Of a stretch of 64,000 nucleotides of DNA, positions 11,765-24,113 are shown piece by piece. Location of the stretch: the NCBI GenBank assembly GCA_034769895.1, contig CM068372.1, positions 375,243,258 through 375,307,257 on the forward strand, in the 5' to 3' direction. How positions within the stretch are numbered: the first letter of the stretch is position 1; every line of letters begins with the position of its first letter. The stretch is from Magicicada septendecula. Lineage: Eukaryota; Arthropoda; Insecta; Hemiptera; Cicadidae. Position numbers and translations under genes: made by a program. The notes beneath the pieces were generated by a model that did no database searches, had not been told where the DNA came from, and saw only the letters and a list, made by a program, of their open reading frames with translations.

Positions 11765-12032
11765 AAATAAAAAATTAGAAACCTCTCTCCCCCGCCTTCT
11801 CAGTTAACTGGTTGGCGGTTGTCCATTCCAGTTTTTAGGCACCAGTCGAATGAACCAGAACTAAGTAAATCCTCAGGCAGCCATTGGGCTCGACCCAGAT
11901 GCTGCAGTCATGCACCGGGTGCAAAGACACCCCGCTACTACAATGCTACATGCTACAGAGTCTCCACCGGGAATTGAACCCAGGATCACACGCACATGAA
12001 TTGTGCGTGTTAGCCACTAGATCACCTGAAGG
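11765..12032 (-). mobile_element. tRNA-derived SINE
   Basis: The minus strand begins with a tRNA-like head. It has an A-box-like TGATCTAGTGG, an anticodon-arm-like hairpin (CACGCAC...GTGCGTG), then a T-arm with B box GGGTTCAATTCC closed by CTGGG/CCCGG. A tRNA-unrelated body of roughly 200 bp follows and ends in an A/T-rich tail (TTTTTTATTTATTTTTAAA). An internal RNA polymerase III promoter plus unrelated body plus simple tail is SINE architecture. The acceptor stem does not pair, so it is not a tRNA gene. The head resembles Glu/Val-type tRNAs, but the source is not certain. Confidence 0.75.
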
Positions 12033-12734
12033 TTTACCTTAATAATAATAATTTTAATCAATCAGACTGCAGCCATTAAAGTGCGTGTTCTTTGCAAATA
12101 TTTGTACTTAGAATATTTCAGTTTTAATTCTGTTGTCTTATTGATCCACTGCACATTACTAACAGTCCCACGTTAACAATTGGAATTGAAAATAATGTAG
12201 ACCACTTACAACAATCTGTGACTGAAGACGAAATAATTGTTTTATGTTGTTTCTTTAAATCATTTTATGTTAACAAATAAATAAACGTATGAACATTTAA
12301 TAAAAATAAAAAATAACATACCATGTTTATAGACTTCAACAGGATTGTTACATACAAAATTATTAACTTAACATATTCTTTAATGTAAATTACAAACATT
12401 CATTTATTCACGGTTATTGCAAACTTATAAATTATTGTTAAAAAATTATAAATCAATTTGTAGCTTGAATATTATGCTACTAAAAAAGAGGGCAAATATA
12501 TGTATATGCATGTGTTAAATGTCAGTAAAATTAGTTTAGTAGAAAAAAGTAAATGTATACAAGTATTAACTTGGCTGTGTCAAGTCAGTTGTCTTGATCT
12601 TTGAAATCCAAAGGTAAATGAGTTTCTTTACAACCCGTTTGCTACGTCAAGTCAGTCAGCTGGTTGCCAATAAATGGCATAAAAGGAATATAGTCGATTT
12701 ACGCAATGAAATGGTTAAAATATGTTTCAATACG
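12033..12734. other. AT-rich, no gene
   Basis: Only short frames are present. An (AAT)n-like run lies at 12040-12052. No element boundaries were recognised. Confidence 0.5.
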
Positions 12735-12875
12735 TGTATCCTGCTTGTAAGACTCTTTTGAAAGTATGAATCCAATGTTCTATAAAGCCATTGGTAGAAG
12801 AGACGTGGGTTGTCCAAGGATGAGTGGGTGCTGGAACAAGTTTATATAACATAACTCTTGAAGAGAAGAAGAATC
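12735..12875 (+). pseudogene. non-LTR retrotransposon 3' tail fragment
   Basis: The plus strand has YKAIGRRDVG followed by a WVPEQ-like end and a GAAGAGAAGAAGAA tail. This matches the extreme 3' end of copies at 13896-14225 (minus), 58531-58665 (plus) and 62697-63215 (minus). It is about 140 bp and heavily 5'-truncated. Confidence 0.6.
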
Positions 12876-13895
12876 CAGTATAATCATTTGCCAGAATATT
12901 AAGCTCAAACACATTGTCCAAACCCTCCCTGTCTAAAGGACTAGACAATTTTCATATTGTTTTGTCCTTAGACTGATTTTCGTAAAGTCAAGAGGTTTTT
13001 GCAAGATTTTAAGGAGGGGGTTTAATCCCTCAAGGCTTCTCCTATAAGTCTACTACAAAAGTTCATTGACCCTAGACACTGTGACAAGAGATAAAAATTA
13101 GAACAGATTACTTAAAAGCTGCCTTCATCACTCAAGGAAAGTCCACACACTGAATCAAGAAATATGGAGGTGCACAATAATAACAAAGAACTCAGAAAAT
13201 TAAGTTTTAAACGATGGTATAAATACTTCACACACAAGTTTCTGAGCTAGTTCCAACATAGACATAACAGTTTTAAAATGATTTAAGAGTTTATTGTCTC
13301 TACCACAATCAATGCAAAGTTAGTCCTTGATATACCTGAAAATTATAAATATATCACTACTGACTTGGATCACTAATTTTTTATTGGTAAAAAATGTTAA
13401 ACTTTTACCTCATAGCCTAAGTAACCAAAATCCTTCAACAAAATGCAGGAATATCTGAAAACTTATCCATGTTTCAAAATACATTCACAAGGTTCACATA
13501 TGAAGGTCTAAATCATACCATTAACCATTTGGTAATATTTACTGGATGGAAGACAATGTGGAAGACTGATGTTGTAAGGCATCAGATGCTATGAAACAAT
13601 ACTTGTTTATAAAATACAACTATAAGCTATTTGTGAAAAGCTTGTCATATGTACTCAATGTAAAACCACAAAATCAACTACTCTTCTGCAAAGAGCTTCA
13701 TGTTTGTGGTTAACCACATTTGTTCAATACCATTATTTATTTATGTTAATTTCTACGTCACAGACCACATTTCAACTTTCCTTTTTTTCTTACACAGTTT
13801 GTTCTGTTTTCATTATTTTTATTCCAATTTACTGGATTCACAAACTAGCTGGATTTTCTTTTCTTAATTAATTTCAATAATTTTCTATTTTATTG
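12876..13895. other. AT-rich, no gene
   Basis: No open frame of note and no repeat shared with the rest of the window was recognised. Confidence 0.5.
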
Positions 13896-14225
13896 TCTTC
13901 TTCTTCTCCTCTTCAAGGATTAGGTTATATAAATCTGTTCCGGCACCCATCTCATCCTCAGACGACCCACGTCTCTTCTACCAATGGCTTTACAGTTCAC
14001 TGCCGCTTTTGGCAATCGATCTGCTGTCATCCTTTGCAGATAATCCCACCATTGTCTTCTGTAAGCTGAAATAGTTTCATTTATGTCCTCTACTTCGAGT
14101 TCTATTCTGATATCCTCATTCCTTATTCTATTTTGCAGTGTATAGCTTAAAGTACTTCAAAGAAACTGCATTTCGGCACTCTAAATCTTGCCGCATTCCT
14201 TTTTTGTGACAACTCACGCCTCACT
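13896..14225 (-). pseudogene. non-LTR retrotransposon 3' end
   Basis: The minus strand encodes RIRNEDIRIELEVEDINET, RRQWWDYLQRMTADRLPKA, then CKAIGRRDVGRLRMRWVPEQ. It ends in a GAAGAGGAGAAGAAGAAG tail. This is the same family as the 62697-63215 copy. Homology stops abruptly at 14225 (CACGCCTCACT), where a separate dispersed repeat begins. Confidence 0.8.
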
Positions 14226-14432
14226 TCAGACAGAGAAGAGTGAGGGCAAATCTCCTGTGCCCCCAAAACAGGGGCCTTACGGCTAAGGTATGGTAACCCT
14301 GACAGAAGAGTTGCTAGCCCTCCTGGTAGGAGGTTGTGCAACAGGCCAGTAACCTCTTCATGTAAAACTTTATAATACTTGTAGTACCAAAGTAGCCTCG
14401 AAGTAAGGCATGGAAACTGTGGCAGTAGGACC
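14226..14432. repeat. dispersed 0.2-kb repeat, copy 1
   Basis: The sequence from CAGAGAAGAGTGAGGGC to GGAAACTGTGGCAGTAGGACC is matched at 58323-58523, with interspersed substitutions and small indels. Here it interrupts a non-LTR copy at 14225. It has no coding potential and no clear tRNA-like box, so its class is unknown. Confidence 0.7.
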
Positions 14433-17400
14433 CCTGTTTTATTGTATAAACATAAAAGATACATTTTGGTATGATCATCACTGCCTTATTTCTTGTCATC
14501 TCGTATTCTGCATTCTCCTCCAGGCACACACCTCACACATCATTTCTCTACACACTTCAGGCAACGCTTCTCACTAATGTTTTCCTTAATTAAATATACA
14601 GTCTACCAGAAAATAATTTTTCCTTGTGAAAACTACTTTTTGCCATCACTATCCAAGCTTTTATTTCTTTTGTATAACTGCCATTAATTGTTATTATAGC
14701 ACCCAAGTATTTAAATTGCTCTTTCTTCCAAGTTTTGCCAGTTTATTATAGCACTGAAACATTTTTCTTGTTTCTCAATATTCTCATTTAGTTTTTTTTT
14801 TATAATTATATTCATCCTACAATTCTTTATACATTTATGTACATAAATAAAAAACACAGCAAATACATACATACAGAAGTATATTGCAAAGAACAGAAGT
14901 CTTCTCGCACTGGTATAACTACTGACTCAGCACTGGTCGACTTCTGCACACAAACAAAAACACGGTATTATCTGTGGTACTCTCACAAATTATAAAAGAA
15001 ACAGGAGTTTTTTTCCAGATACAGACAGTTATGTTGACAGACAATCACTAATACAAACCTAACAAGTAAAGATATCCAATCATAGAATGCAAGCTCTTAC
15101 AGCTGAAATTGTCGATGTGATTAAAATCACTGTTAAGCCATGGTACACTAGTGGGACTGAACATAGTTCTTACTGGGCATTTAAAACTTTAGTCTTCAGT
15201 TCCCATTCCACTGACAATCTGACAATGGCCGTTGTGAACATGGCAGAAACGTCTGGCATTTTACCAAGCGAAATTAATAGACCATGACCTAACAGCCTGG
15301 ACAGCTGCCATTGTTATTCACTTGTACCTGTTTACCATTACCAAAGATTATACAGTACTGTATTGGTAAAACCTGTCAGATGTTTTGTGCTCCTTCTCAG
15401 AAAATGAGAGTTGCAGCTAAAGTGACTTGCTGAATGTCCTAACAACAACCTTCAAGTACCACACTCAGAATGTGCACAGATTTTTGAGGTTGAAACATCA
15501 AGTAATGTTACAGCAGAGGTAGTAACTTCAGCAGAAACTTCACCATCGTACAGTGGTACAGTGGTTTGCTCATACTGTTTATAAAGTTGTACAAAGTGGA
15601 ATAGATTTACTAGAGTCTGCAGGCACAACTAGATTATGAAACTGCATGTATTTAAATAAATCAAATAATTTTCAGTAATGGATATGCCTTTAGAAAGAAA
15701 CTCTACTAGTGATGTTATCCAGACTATTGACAGTTTGTATTCCTGATGTATGGATACCTGTTATTCAACTTTATTGTAAATACACTCACATAACGGTGTT
15801 ACCAGCTGGTCAATTATATCAGTAAAAGTGTGTGGAAAACTCAGTACTGTATGTCAAATTATTTCAGTATACAACCCCACTACTAAATTAATTTTGAACA
15901 AGCTCAATGCTTTGGAATCCTACTATGTACATAGTATTATCACATCAATTGCACCACAGAGGTATAACTGAACATGAAACTACATACTCTGATTCTCACT
16001 AAATTATGCAATCAACTTTTTTCAGATATAAATATTGTCATGTGCAGAAAATAAAAATTGTCAATACTAAGTTCTTATAATGACACATACACTTTTATTT
16101 AACAAATAAACATATTTTATAAAAATACTGCATTTTTAATCACATAAGTTTCAGTCAAATCATTATACTATAAGTCACATATGTCACACGCATAATTTGT
16201 CAAAGTTATGTTAGTGTGGTTCAGTGTTTGTGAGGTGAGGTATCTGCAGAGGACAGACTGTAGTTAGAGGGCACTATGACTATCAGCAGTATTCTCTGCT
16301 TGCAAATGTATACATCCCCTATGGGCAGTAACTTTGTTTGCATATGCATGCCAAATGTAAATGGCTTTCCCCACTAGAGGATGTGAGTTGATTTCAAGTC
16401 TCCCCTACTACTTTATGCACAACACAAAGCCAACAAAACTTTGCAGACTATACCATATATACCGTACATCAAATATATACAAGTGTCGGATATTACAGAG
16501 TAACATTAAATAAAAAAGTAAATTTAATCTTTGTTTAAAATTAAAGCACTTGTAATATACTGAATTAAAAAACAATTATTCCCTTAATCTAATAATCTGT
16601 TAAGACTATTTATTATACCATTACTTTAATAAGAAAAAATTTAGTTAAAAAAACTTTAAATAAATAAAATTTTCAGGTGTTATTAACATTTACATAAATA
16701 TATAGAAATCATAACTAACAAAAAAAAAAGTTACTACAAAATTGAATTCAAGAAATGGTACAAACGGAGGTTAAAAATAATAATAATAATAATAATAATT
16801 TAAATCACAAAAAAATAAAAATAATAATCTAAACAACTATAAAGTACAATTTGTAATGTGGTGTTTAGAAATCTTACTGTGGTGTTCATAATTATATTGA
16901 AATAAATTTATTTATCAGTACATTTCTTCCTGACTCAGTCATTTATGTATATACACATTACTCACAATAAGTTCACTTTAAATTCTTTAAAATCTAATCC
17001 ATAATTCCATAGTTAAGGCACATTTCACTGGATTGATTTTTCCCAAACAGTAAACATTCAAATCATTCATTCTTAACTTAACCTCTAGTTTACTAGTTTA
17101 CATTCAAAATTTTGAATATTCTTGTTTGGAGAAACTATTCATTTAAATGTAAAAAAAATTAATTTTTCTAATGTAAAATATGAGAATTTTTATGCTAATA
17201 AATGTAACATACACTAAATATGAGTGTAAAGAAATTGCACGTAGTATTTGTAGTTAGAAACAATTTTCTTTGAAAGTCAAAAACAGAACTTAAAATTGAA
17301 TTTACTATTTATATCTTGTTTACAAATATGAGCTTACTTTTAACAACAATTTTTATATTTTTCAGCTGTAAAACATATGCACATCATTATACTTTTTTTT

Positions 17401-18830
17401 TTTTTTAATTCATAACATAATCCAGATAATGTTAAGTATATAAAAATCCAGTACATCTACAGGACTACATAAAATTCGAGTACCTAAGACTACAGAAAAA
17501 TGTATGCAGACTAAACGACAAAAATACACTTAGTAGGTTATAAAACACAAACATTCTGACAACTTATGGTTAAAACTACAAAGAAAATAAATCAATAAAA
17601 AATAAGAAACAATTCTCCCCAAATGTATAATTTTGAATGGTTTGTCCTCCACACCTTATAAAGTAACCGTACATACTATTACATAATATACTTATATCAT
17701 CTAACATCATCACCATATTCAAATTCAATTGACATATAATTGGTTATTAAATCTAATTCATAACTGGTGCATACCAGAACGTATACTATACAACGTGTCC
17801 AACATGGCGATTGCCTAACTACAACATTTCGCCCTGTTCTATAGGTCATTTCGTGTCAAGTGATCCTCTATCTGAAATAATAATTCCAAATAAAGTCTCT
17901 TTATGTTATTGTGTTTGAGAAACATTTCAGGAAACATGGAAATCTGTTTTCATTTTTAAATTTAATAAGTTATATTACAAATGTTTGGACAAAAATAAAA
18001 CAAAATAATTTGAAGTTTCATAATTAAATTAATTTTCACACCCATAATGCACATTACAAATTTTGTATGAGCTTTAGTCAAAAGTGAAAAATTAATGTTG
18101 AATCAGTTAATTGTGTAATTCAAAACTTGTACTTCTATACTGAACACAATTACCTGTGAATGACCATGTGAATTCACACTGATAATGGACAATTTTGTCT
18201 CTTCCACAAAATTTATACTCCCCCCTCTTCAACATTCTGTAGACAAAAGACATAGATTTCATAACCTTCGGTCAACAACCGCATAACAAGAAATATATAC
18301 TGCACTTTTTACAACAGTCAGACAAATTGAACACAATTTTCGATCTGTTAACCACAAAGAAAAAGGTATTTTCCATTTACCCTTAACATTGGAATGACCC
18401 TTATGTAACTATCAGTAGTCATAAGTAAACACACACAATGTTTACATAAACAGAAGTATCGTTTAGAAATAATAATACTAACAACACAATAAATAATCAA
18501 CACTTTCTCTCAAAGCAGACAATGACAGATTAACAGAGTCAATTCTCTGAACCTGAAATCATTATCGATTATTTTCACACAACATCCCGATGGCCATGTG
18601 GATGTAATCAGACCATTCTGTTGATTACCTTCTGTCCAAAATTGATGTACTCTTCAAATACAATTTCTGCTCCTTTCAAGAAATTAAGGAAATACAATTC
18701 CTTCTTTGCCTTTCCCCAGACTTTCTCTCATAAAACTTCTCAAACTAAATTGGTACTTTTCAATGTATAAAAACCACATCATTTATTTATTTTCATGAAC
18801 ATTCTATGGACTATTTATGGACCTGGTGAA
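14433..18830. other. long AT-rich stretch without recognisable genes
   Basis: Frames are short throughout. It contains an (AAT)n microsatellite at 16773-16798 and many AATAAA hexamers on the minus strand. It lies downstream of the stop codon of the host gene that ends at 20225, so part may be 3' UTR or the intergenic region behind it. The polyadenylation site cannot be chosen from sequence alone. Confidence 0.5.
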
Positions 18831-19100
18831 CTAACTTTCCATTATCCTCTGGTTTCTTGACTTTTTTGAACTTATACAATATCTCTTCATCCTTGTACCG
18901 TATTCTTTCTTTTTCTTCTGTCCGCACAGACTTTGTTGTACAGCACCTTCCTTGAATTCCTTAATCCAGTACCAAAAAGTATACCTGTCTAAAATTTCTT
19001 CATCCAGAATGTTCACTTCTGCTAGATTTCGCTTAACTTCTGTAAACCAACTAACTTTCATCCTGTAGTTTTTATCACAATAATCAAATATTCTTTTCAT
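18831..19100 (-). pseudogene. possible retrotransposon ORF fragment
   Basis: A minus-strand frame of 89 codons contains RMKVSWFTEVKRNLAEVNI, DEEILDRYTFWYWIKEFKE and a Lys/Arg-rich end. The layout (SWFTEVKxxLxEAxI, DRxxF, Lys-rich tail) resembles the C-terminus of some insect non-LTR ORF2 proteins, but I am not certain. A host origin is not excluded. Confidence 0.4.
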
Positions 19101-20224
19101 TAATTAATTTGGACCAACTTGGAGAGATTCATTTGGACCAACTGTCCATACTGTAAACCTTAATTTCCAAATACTATCTGAAAATTATCCAATTGCTAAA
19201 AGCAATTATTTACTGTTCCTTTTTTCCAATCACCTGCATTTATTTTGCACCAGAAGATTCCTTATCATTTCCCTTTATTTCAATTTCTCTTTTCCCCTTG
19301 TTGATTTGAAACTAAACACTCTGCTTCTTAAAGGCATTCTGGTTTTAAGAATTTATCGTAGTGTTACATTTTTGCTTTTATTGTTACTGATTTTTCACTG
19401 TAGAGATCCCTTACTCATTGACAAACTAGTTCCATTTTTAGAGACATCACGTTATGTGTCATCTCATTAATTTATTATACGTTGAATTAAATCTCTACTC
19501 TCTGGCTACCCTTTATGAGTAGCGAGCAGCCATGTGGGCAACTACTCATGTCTTAAGATTATATACAAGGGCTTGGAGCTCGAAAGCATTCTTCTGTTTT
19601 ATATTTTTTCTGATCTGTAAAATTTGAATCTAACTTTTAAACATCATTGACAATGTTGCTGAATTGCTAGCTGCTTCACATTAGACAAGGTATGTGGTGG
19701 AATCGCTTTAGCCACCTTGAAAATTGACAATTTGAACTTGAAATTTACTGAAAGCACTGAAAGGCTTGAATCACTGTTCAGCAATGGCAATGCTAAAATA
19801 TCAGAAACCGCTTATAAATTATACTTGATCTGATCGGGAAACATGTTTTTGTTCCTAACAAATTCACAGATGCTTTAAGTGCAGAGAGTTTTCTCTAATA
19901 ATCTACATGTCCACTCCAATACATCTGTATATACTAAACTTGTGACAGACTAAACTATTTAATATTTCTAAATCCTGCTAAGTAATCCTTCCATTCACGA
20001 AAGCTCTATCGATTAAATAAAAAAGTGGATCTACTTTTATCTACAGGCTAGTAGTAGTAATAATACTAATGATTACCGCTAGTAGTAATAATCGCATACT
20101 ACTCTGATATTAGCATTAAAAAATGAGACACAGATTACAAGTATTTTACAAGGCCCTAAATAAATGCATTTTCTGATAAAATTATATCGGTTTAAAAATT
20201 AATTAATAAATAAATAAAACATCA

Positions 20225-20403
20225 CTATACAGCACCCAGTTCCATTATATCATATTTTCTTTCTTTCTTGCAAAGAATTGGATAGAATAGTACAGCGTAG
20301 TAAACAAAGATTCCACCGAGGATAAGGCTCAGAATCACTGCAACTAAACCCCACGCAGAAATCCCAAGACCTCTGCTGGCTGCCACTTTGGGTTTTGCAT
20401 CAC
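20225..20403 (-). CDS. exon 3 (terminal) of a small type I membrane protein gene
   Basis: This terminal coding exon follows a good splice acceptor (TTTTATGTTGCAG ending at 20404). It opens in phase 1, with an AGT serine split by the intron. Its 58 residues start DAKPKVAASRGLGISAWG, then a hydrophobic span of about 27 residues (protein positions about 74-100, ...VAVILSLILGGIFVYYAVLF...). The tail CKKERKYDIMELGAV is cytosolic by the positive-inside rule and contains YDIM, a YxxPhi-type sorting motif. The stop is TAA-like in context at 20225-20227 and no long coding frame follows. I do not recognise the family. Plasma-membrane or endolysosomal location is inference from the signal peptide and tail motif. 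Confidence 0.8.
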
Positions 20404-20503
20404 CTGCAACATAAAAATAATACATGCTGCTACATACGTACATATATACATAAATCACAGGTTGTCTTACCTACAGGCAGTACGTCTTGAGTAAATATTT
20501 ACA
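20404..20503. other. intron 2, proximal part
   Basis: Intron 2 of the minus-strand gene spans 20404-22663 (2.26 kb). Apart from this stub next to the acceptor, it is largely filled by a nested transposon cluster (20504-21533). Confidence 0.7.
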
Positions 20504-20581
20504 TACAGGGTGATTCACAAAGAAACGGAGAAACTTTCAGGATGTCTTTTACTGGTTAAAATAAAGAAAAAAGTTCATATA

Positions 20582-20984
20582 CGAGGCTCAGTTGAAAAGT
20601 TCGCGGAGAGACAACCGTAGCTTAGCGGTAAAACTAAAATTTTTCTTGTGCTCCAAGATTTGTATTTTATGTAAACTCCTGTTAATTTTCAAATCTATAT
20701 ATCAATTTATTCATTGTTTAGAAGTTGTTTCTATTTGATGTTTCATGCGTGTTTTGAAAAATGGACAAAATCAAACATCGTGGTGTAATTCTTTGTTAAA
20801 AATTGTTTAGCGCCAACAGAAATTGAAAATGAAATTGTAAATGTGTCAGGAGATGCTGCGACCTCAAAACCAACAGTTTGTAAGTAGGCACTTGAGTTTA
20901 AACATGTCCTTGCACCACACGAAAGATTTTAGTTCTACCACTGAGCTATAGATGTCGCTCTGCGAACTGTTCAACTGACCCTCG
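20582..20984 (+). mobile_element. mariner element, internally deleted
   Basis: CGAGGCTCAGTTGAAAAGTT at the left and the reverse complement of the right end (CGAGGGTCAGTTGAACAGTT) form TIRs of about 30 bp. They are flanked by TA at 20580-20581 and 20985-20986. The interior starts with ATG at 20761 and encodes only the first 45 or so residues of a mariner transposase (MDKIKHRGVI..., CLAPTEIENEIVNVSGDAA). There is a frame change near 20794. The catalytic domain is missing, so this 403-bp copy could only move in trans. Confidence 0.9.
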
Positions 20985-21029
20985 TAAACATAGGTCTGGA
21001 AATACTTCGTTAGTGAATTAGGCTTGCAA

Positions 21030-21352
21030 AAAAATTTGTTTGATCGAATAACAAACGAGGAGATCAGAAGAAGAATGGAAACGGAAATAAATGTAATTGA
21101 CTACATCGAAGAAAAAAGATTGGTGTGGTATGGTCATGTCCGGAGAGCCCAAAATAGGTGGTTCAACAAAGTGACGGAATGGAGTCCATTAGGAAGGAGA
21201 AAAAGGGGAAGACCAAGAAGATCTTGGAGGGATGAAGTGGATGAATCTATGCAGCGTATAGGACTTGAGGAAGGACAATGGGAAAATCGGGAGAATTGGA
21301 AAGCTAGGTTGAAGGAAGGGAGACGGCACTAGCTGTAACAACCCTATTATAT
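21030..21352 (+). pseudogene. non-LTR retrotransposon 3' end, ORF C-terminus
   Basis: Open to the stop at 21330-21332, it reads DRITNEEIRRRME, EEKRLVWYGHVRRAQNRW, then RRKRGRPRRSWRDEVDESM. These are the DRxTNEEIRRR, W-GHVRR and GRPRRSWRDE motifs of insect endonuclease/reverse transcriptase C-termini. The stop is followed by ctgtaacaaccc and a TATATATATATA tail, as in the 7509-7857 copy. It sits inside the 20504-21533 element and within intron 2 of the host gene. Confidence 0.88.
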
Positions 21353-21533
21353 ATATATATTTGCCCAAATTTGTGTGCTCCCTAGGTAAATCGAGGTGAC
21401 AATAAAATTGTTGGGGCATAAATTAAGGGGCAAATTAGGTGTTTTTTTTAGATGTTGACTTGAAAAGTTTATAAAATGGGTCCTAGACCTGTAGCTCCTG
21501 TAGTTTTCAAGTTTCTTCATGAATCACTCAGTA

Positions 21534-22663
21534 TATTGGCTACAGGTGAATTTTGAAGATGACTCATAATTTCTAATTGTAAAAACTTGTTTTTAGGGGC
21601 ATATTAGACCACCCGTATACACTGGTTGACTGCTAATCCCAGACAGTTCAACAAAAATTGAGGTGCCGTTTTCAGCTCCAGCTCGACTCAACCTGGAATA
21701 ACAACAGATGGCTAAAGTGTAGTGTTGGCAACACTGCCTTCCCGCGTATCCATGCGATTCAGTCTGCACCCTACTCTGTGACTGGACCTCCTAACTTACT
21801 ATACGGATAGAAAAAGGAGGCACTATTATTTAGTACTTGTTTTTCAGAAAAACTACGGCCCTGTATTGACCTTGAATTACTCAGCTATTGACCTGCACTT
21901 CTTTCTTCTTGGGACTAGGCACTTTCAGTACTTCCAAGATTGTTTTGATTACGTTTTTGTTATATTTTATATGTAAACATGGTGCTGCAGTAATTTATTA
22001 TTTATTAGACTGTATGTTCCTAACAGTGTTTTTGTCATTCTTATTATACGTAAATGTGGTGTTGTTGATACTTATTCTCTGTAGCCTGTTTTCATTTAAA
22101 AATAAAACTGATTTAACTTCGGGGCTTAAATAATTTCAATTTCAAACACTATTTAAACATAGGCAGTTTACAAAGTAGGTTTTGATATTAACAATACTTT
22201 TAGTAGTATATTTCTACCCAAATGCTTGTGAATTATGGAAATATACTTCTTGTATTTTTAATAAAAAGCTACGGGTTCAAATTTTGTTATTACTTTATGA
22301 TAACTGCGATAACTTGGTTTCAGGTGGTGATTGATTGCTTTTGTTATTTCCTTACGCATGGGACCAAAATAAATTTTGCCCCCCGCCCCCAGTCAAAATC
22401 ACCATCAGCTGCCACCATACACTAATATCTAATTTTCATCAATTACTGTGAAACATGAGAATATATATTCATACTTACCTCTATAAATAAATTGACCATG
22501 TTTTAAATTCTTTAAACTTTTACAGTATTTATACCAAAATACAGATAGCAAAATCATGCAAAACAACCAGCATCTAATTACATACATATGTGACATTTAA
22601 AAATATAAAATTTAAACACAGATTACAGTAGCCCCATTAGTATACTGTTTGCACCCTACTCAC
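21534..22663. other. intron 2, distal part
   Basis: AT-rich intronic sequence with only short chance frames. The donor for intron 2 is at 22663-22662 on the minus strand (CAA followed by GTGAGT). Confidence 0.6.
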
Positions 22664-22801
22664 TTGTTTCCCTCTGTCTGTAATCCCCATTGGCATAACT
22701 AAGGCCACTGTAGTGAGACTTTTGTGAGTTACTTGCTCTGTACGATCTCTGCTGGGCTGAACTGCCTTCTTGTGTGACCACGCACAGTATAGTTAACGCA
22801 A
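22664..22801 (-). CDS. exon 2 of a small type I membrane protein gene
   Basis: This is a 138-nt exon, exactly 46 codons, with phase 1 at both ends. The acceptor is CCGTGTTTTCAG (AG at 22803-22802) and the donor is GTGAGT. It encodes the end of a signal peptide (ALTILCVVTQEGSSA, cleavage likely before QQ). The start of a short ectodomain follows, rich in Ser, Tyr, Gln and Arg (QQRSYRASNSQKSHYSGLSY, then NGDYRQRET). The reading frame joins exon 1 through TTT (Phe) and exon 3 through AGT (Ser), with no stop in the joined frame. Other frames of this interval contain stops. It is too short to stand out on its own; the agreement of splice sites, phases and protein topology is the evidence. Confidence 0.78.
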
Positions 22802-22919
22802 CTGAAAACACGGTTTTATATGGCTATCATCATGATGTGTATATTATAAAAGATATTAAATTATTAATTCACATGCTACAATAATCACAAAGAAATGAAT
22901 GTCACTGTAACTCATAACA

Positions 22920-23470
22920 AACTATGAACATGAAGTTTTGTGGATGACCAAATAGTAATGGCACAAGAATATGATGCTGAGTATCATACATGGTAAAGGC
23001 AGAGTACACAGCATGAGGATTAGAGGTGATTGTAGAAGGGATTAGCAAACAATTTAAGGATTAGATGTTACACAGTGGACGATGTTACCCTTTAGATGTT
23101 ATAAAGGAATCCACTAGCCAAAAATATGCTGGGTCTGCAAATCACATAAAATGGAATTTTAGATGCAGCCATTAGTGCAAGACATATGACAAGCAAATGG
23201 GCAATATTGCAAAAACAATGGCACTCTATCGACAAAAATCAAAGTCCATCAAAAGACAGCTATACAGTTCAATAATCATAGTACAGGTCCAAGGTCTGGG
23301 CAATAAACGCACAAATGAAACAATTCTTGAATGCTCCAGAAGTGGACTTTGGAGGCAAGATGTGGGAACTTCAAGAAGAGACAGAGTCATGAATGAAAGA
23401 ATCCACGAAATAGTACAGACTTCAACCCAAAAGTAGTTGACCAAGAAGTGCCATAATCTATGGAGAGTTC
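22920..23470 (+). pseudogene. non-LTR reverse transcriptase fragment
   Basis: FVDDQIVMAQEYDAEY (FVDD at 22937-22948) is the catalytic YxDD box of a non-LTR reverse transcriptase in its usual insect context. After decayed sequence, an 80-codon frame (23197-23436) has KSIKRQLYSSIIIVQVQGLG and SGLWRQDVGTSRRDRVMNE, matching the thumb and C-terminal part of the same protein. Stops and frame changes separate the pieces. It lies in intron 1 of the host gene, antisense to it. Confidence 0.75.
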
Positions 23471-24113
23471 TAGAGTGGGGGATACAAACCCATTTCAATG
23501 GCATCTTATAGGTAAAAATCTAAGAAAACGTTTAGTAACATCTCTCCCTACAGATGTTGCAATGCGGGTCTGTGTACGCCCATGAAATACTATAGGCAGA
23601 TCTATTCTCTAAGTGAAGGAAAAGATTACAATGCACGAACATGATAGATGTGGGTTGCCATTTTACATAGCAATACCTCCCCCACCCCACCCCACCCACC
23701 AACCACAGCTCACATCATCAGAAATGTCCCGCATGGAAAAATCCTAGCTGCACTACTTCTGACAACATAAAAACTAGATCAGCAATTTCCTACTGGTGGC
23801 CTACGACACCTTTTTATGCGGCCTGCAACCTTATGTTGGAAATATACTGATTATTCTATTTACTTTAATAAGTTCATGAATAATAAAATATTATTTTAAT
23901 TAAGAATGCTTTTTTAGGGGAGAACACATTAAAAATTGTTTCACTGATTTCTTAATAAACGTACAGTAGATTTCACTTTATTTGTTTAATGGTAGGCCTA
24001 TGTGTACTTGTTCTAGTTCTTTTTTATTTCCATCATATTACACGATCCAGTATCCAGTCTGTTTTCTTCCATCCCTCAAACAGGTAAAACATATCCGCTT
24101 GTCCTATGTTTTG

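Larger units (their letters stand above)
20504..21533. mobile_element. CAGGGTGATTCA-type DNA element, host of two insertions
   Basis: TACAGGGTGATTCACAAAG at the left is matched by the reverse complement of the right end (TACTGAGTGATTCATGAAG). The body is split by a mariner relic at 20582-20984 and a non-LTR end at about 21030-21352. Sequence flanking the mariner reads continuously as ttcataaacataggtctgg when the mariner and one TA are removed. It carries no transposase and is therefore non-autonomous. The target duplication is unclear. Confidence 0.7.

Noticed and set aside
11965..12032. Possible tRNA gene
   Set aside because: Boxes A and B are present, but the acceptor stem does not pair and U33 is missing. 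A SINE body follows.
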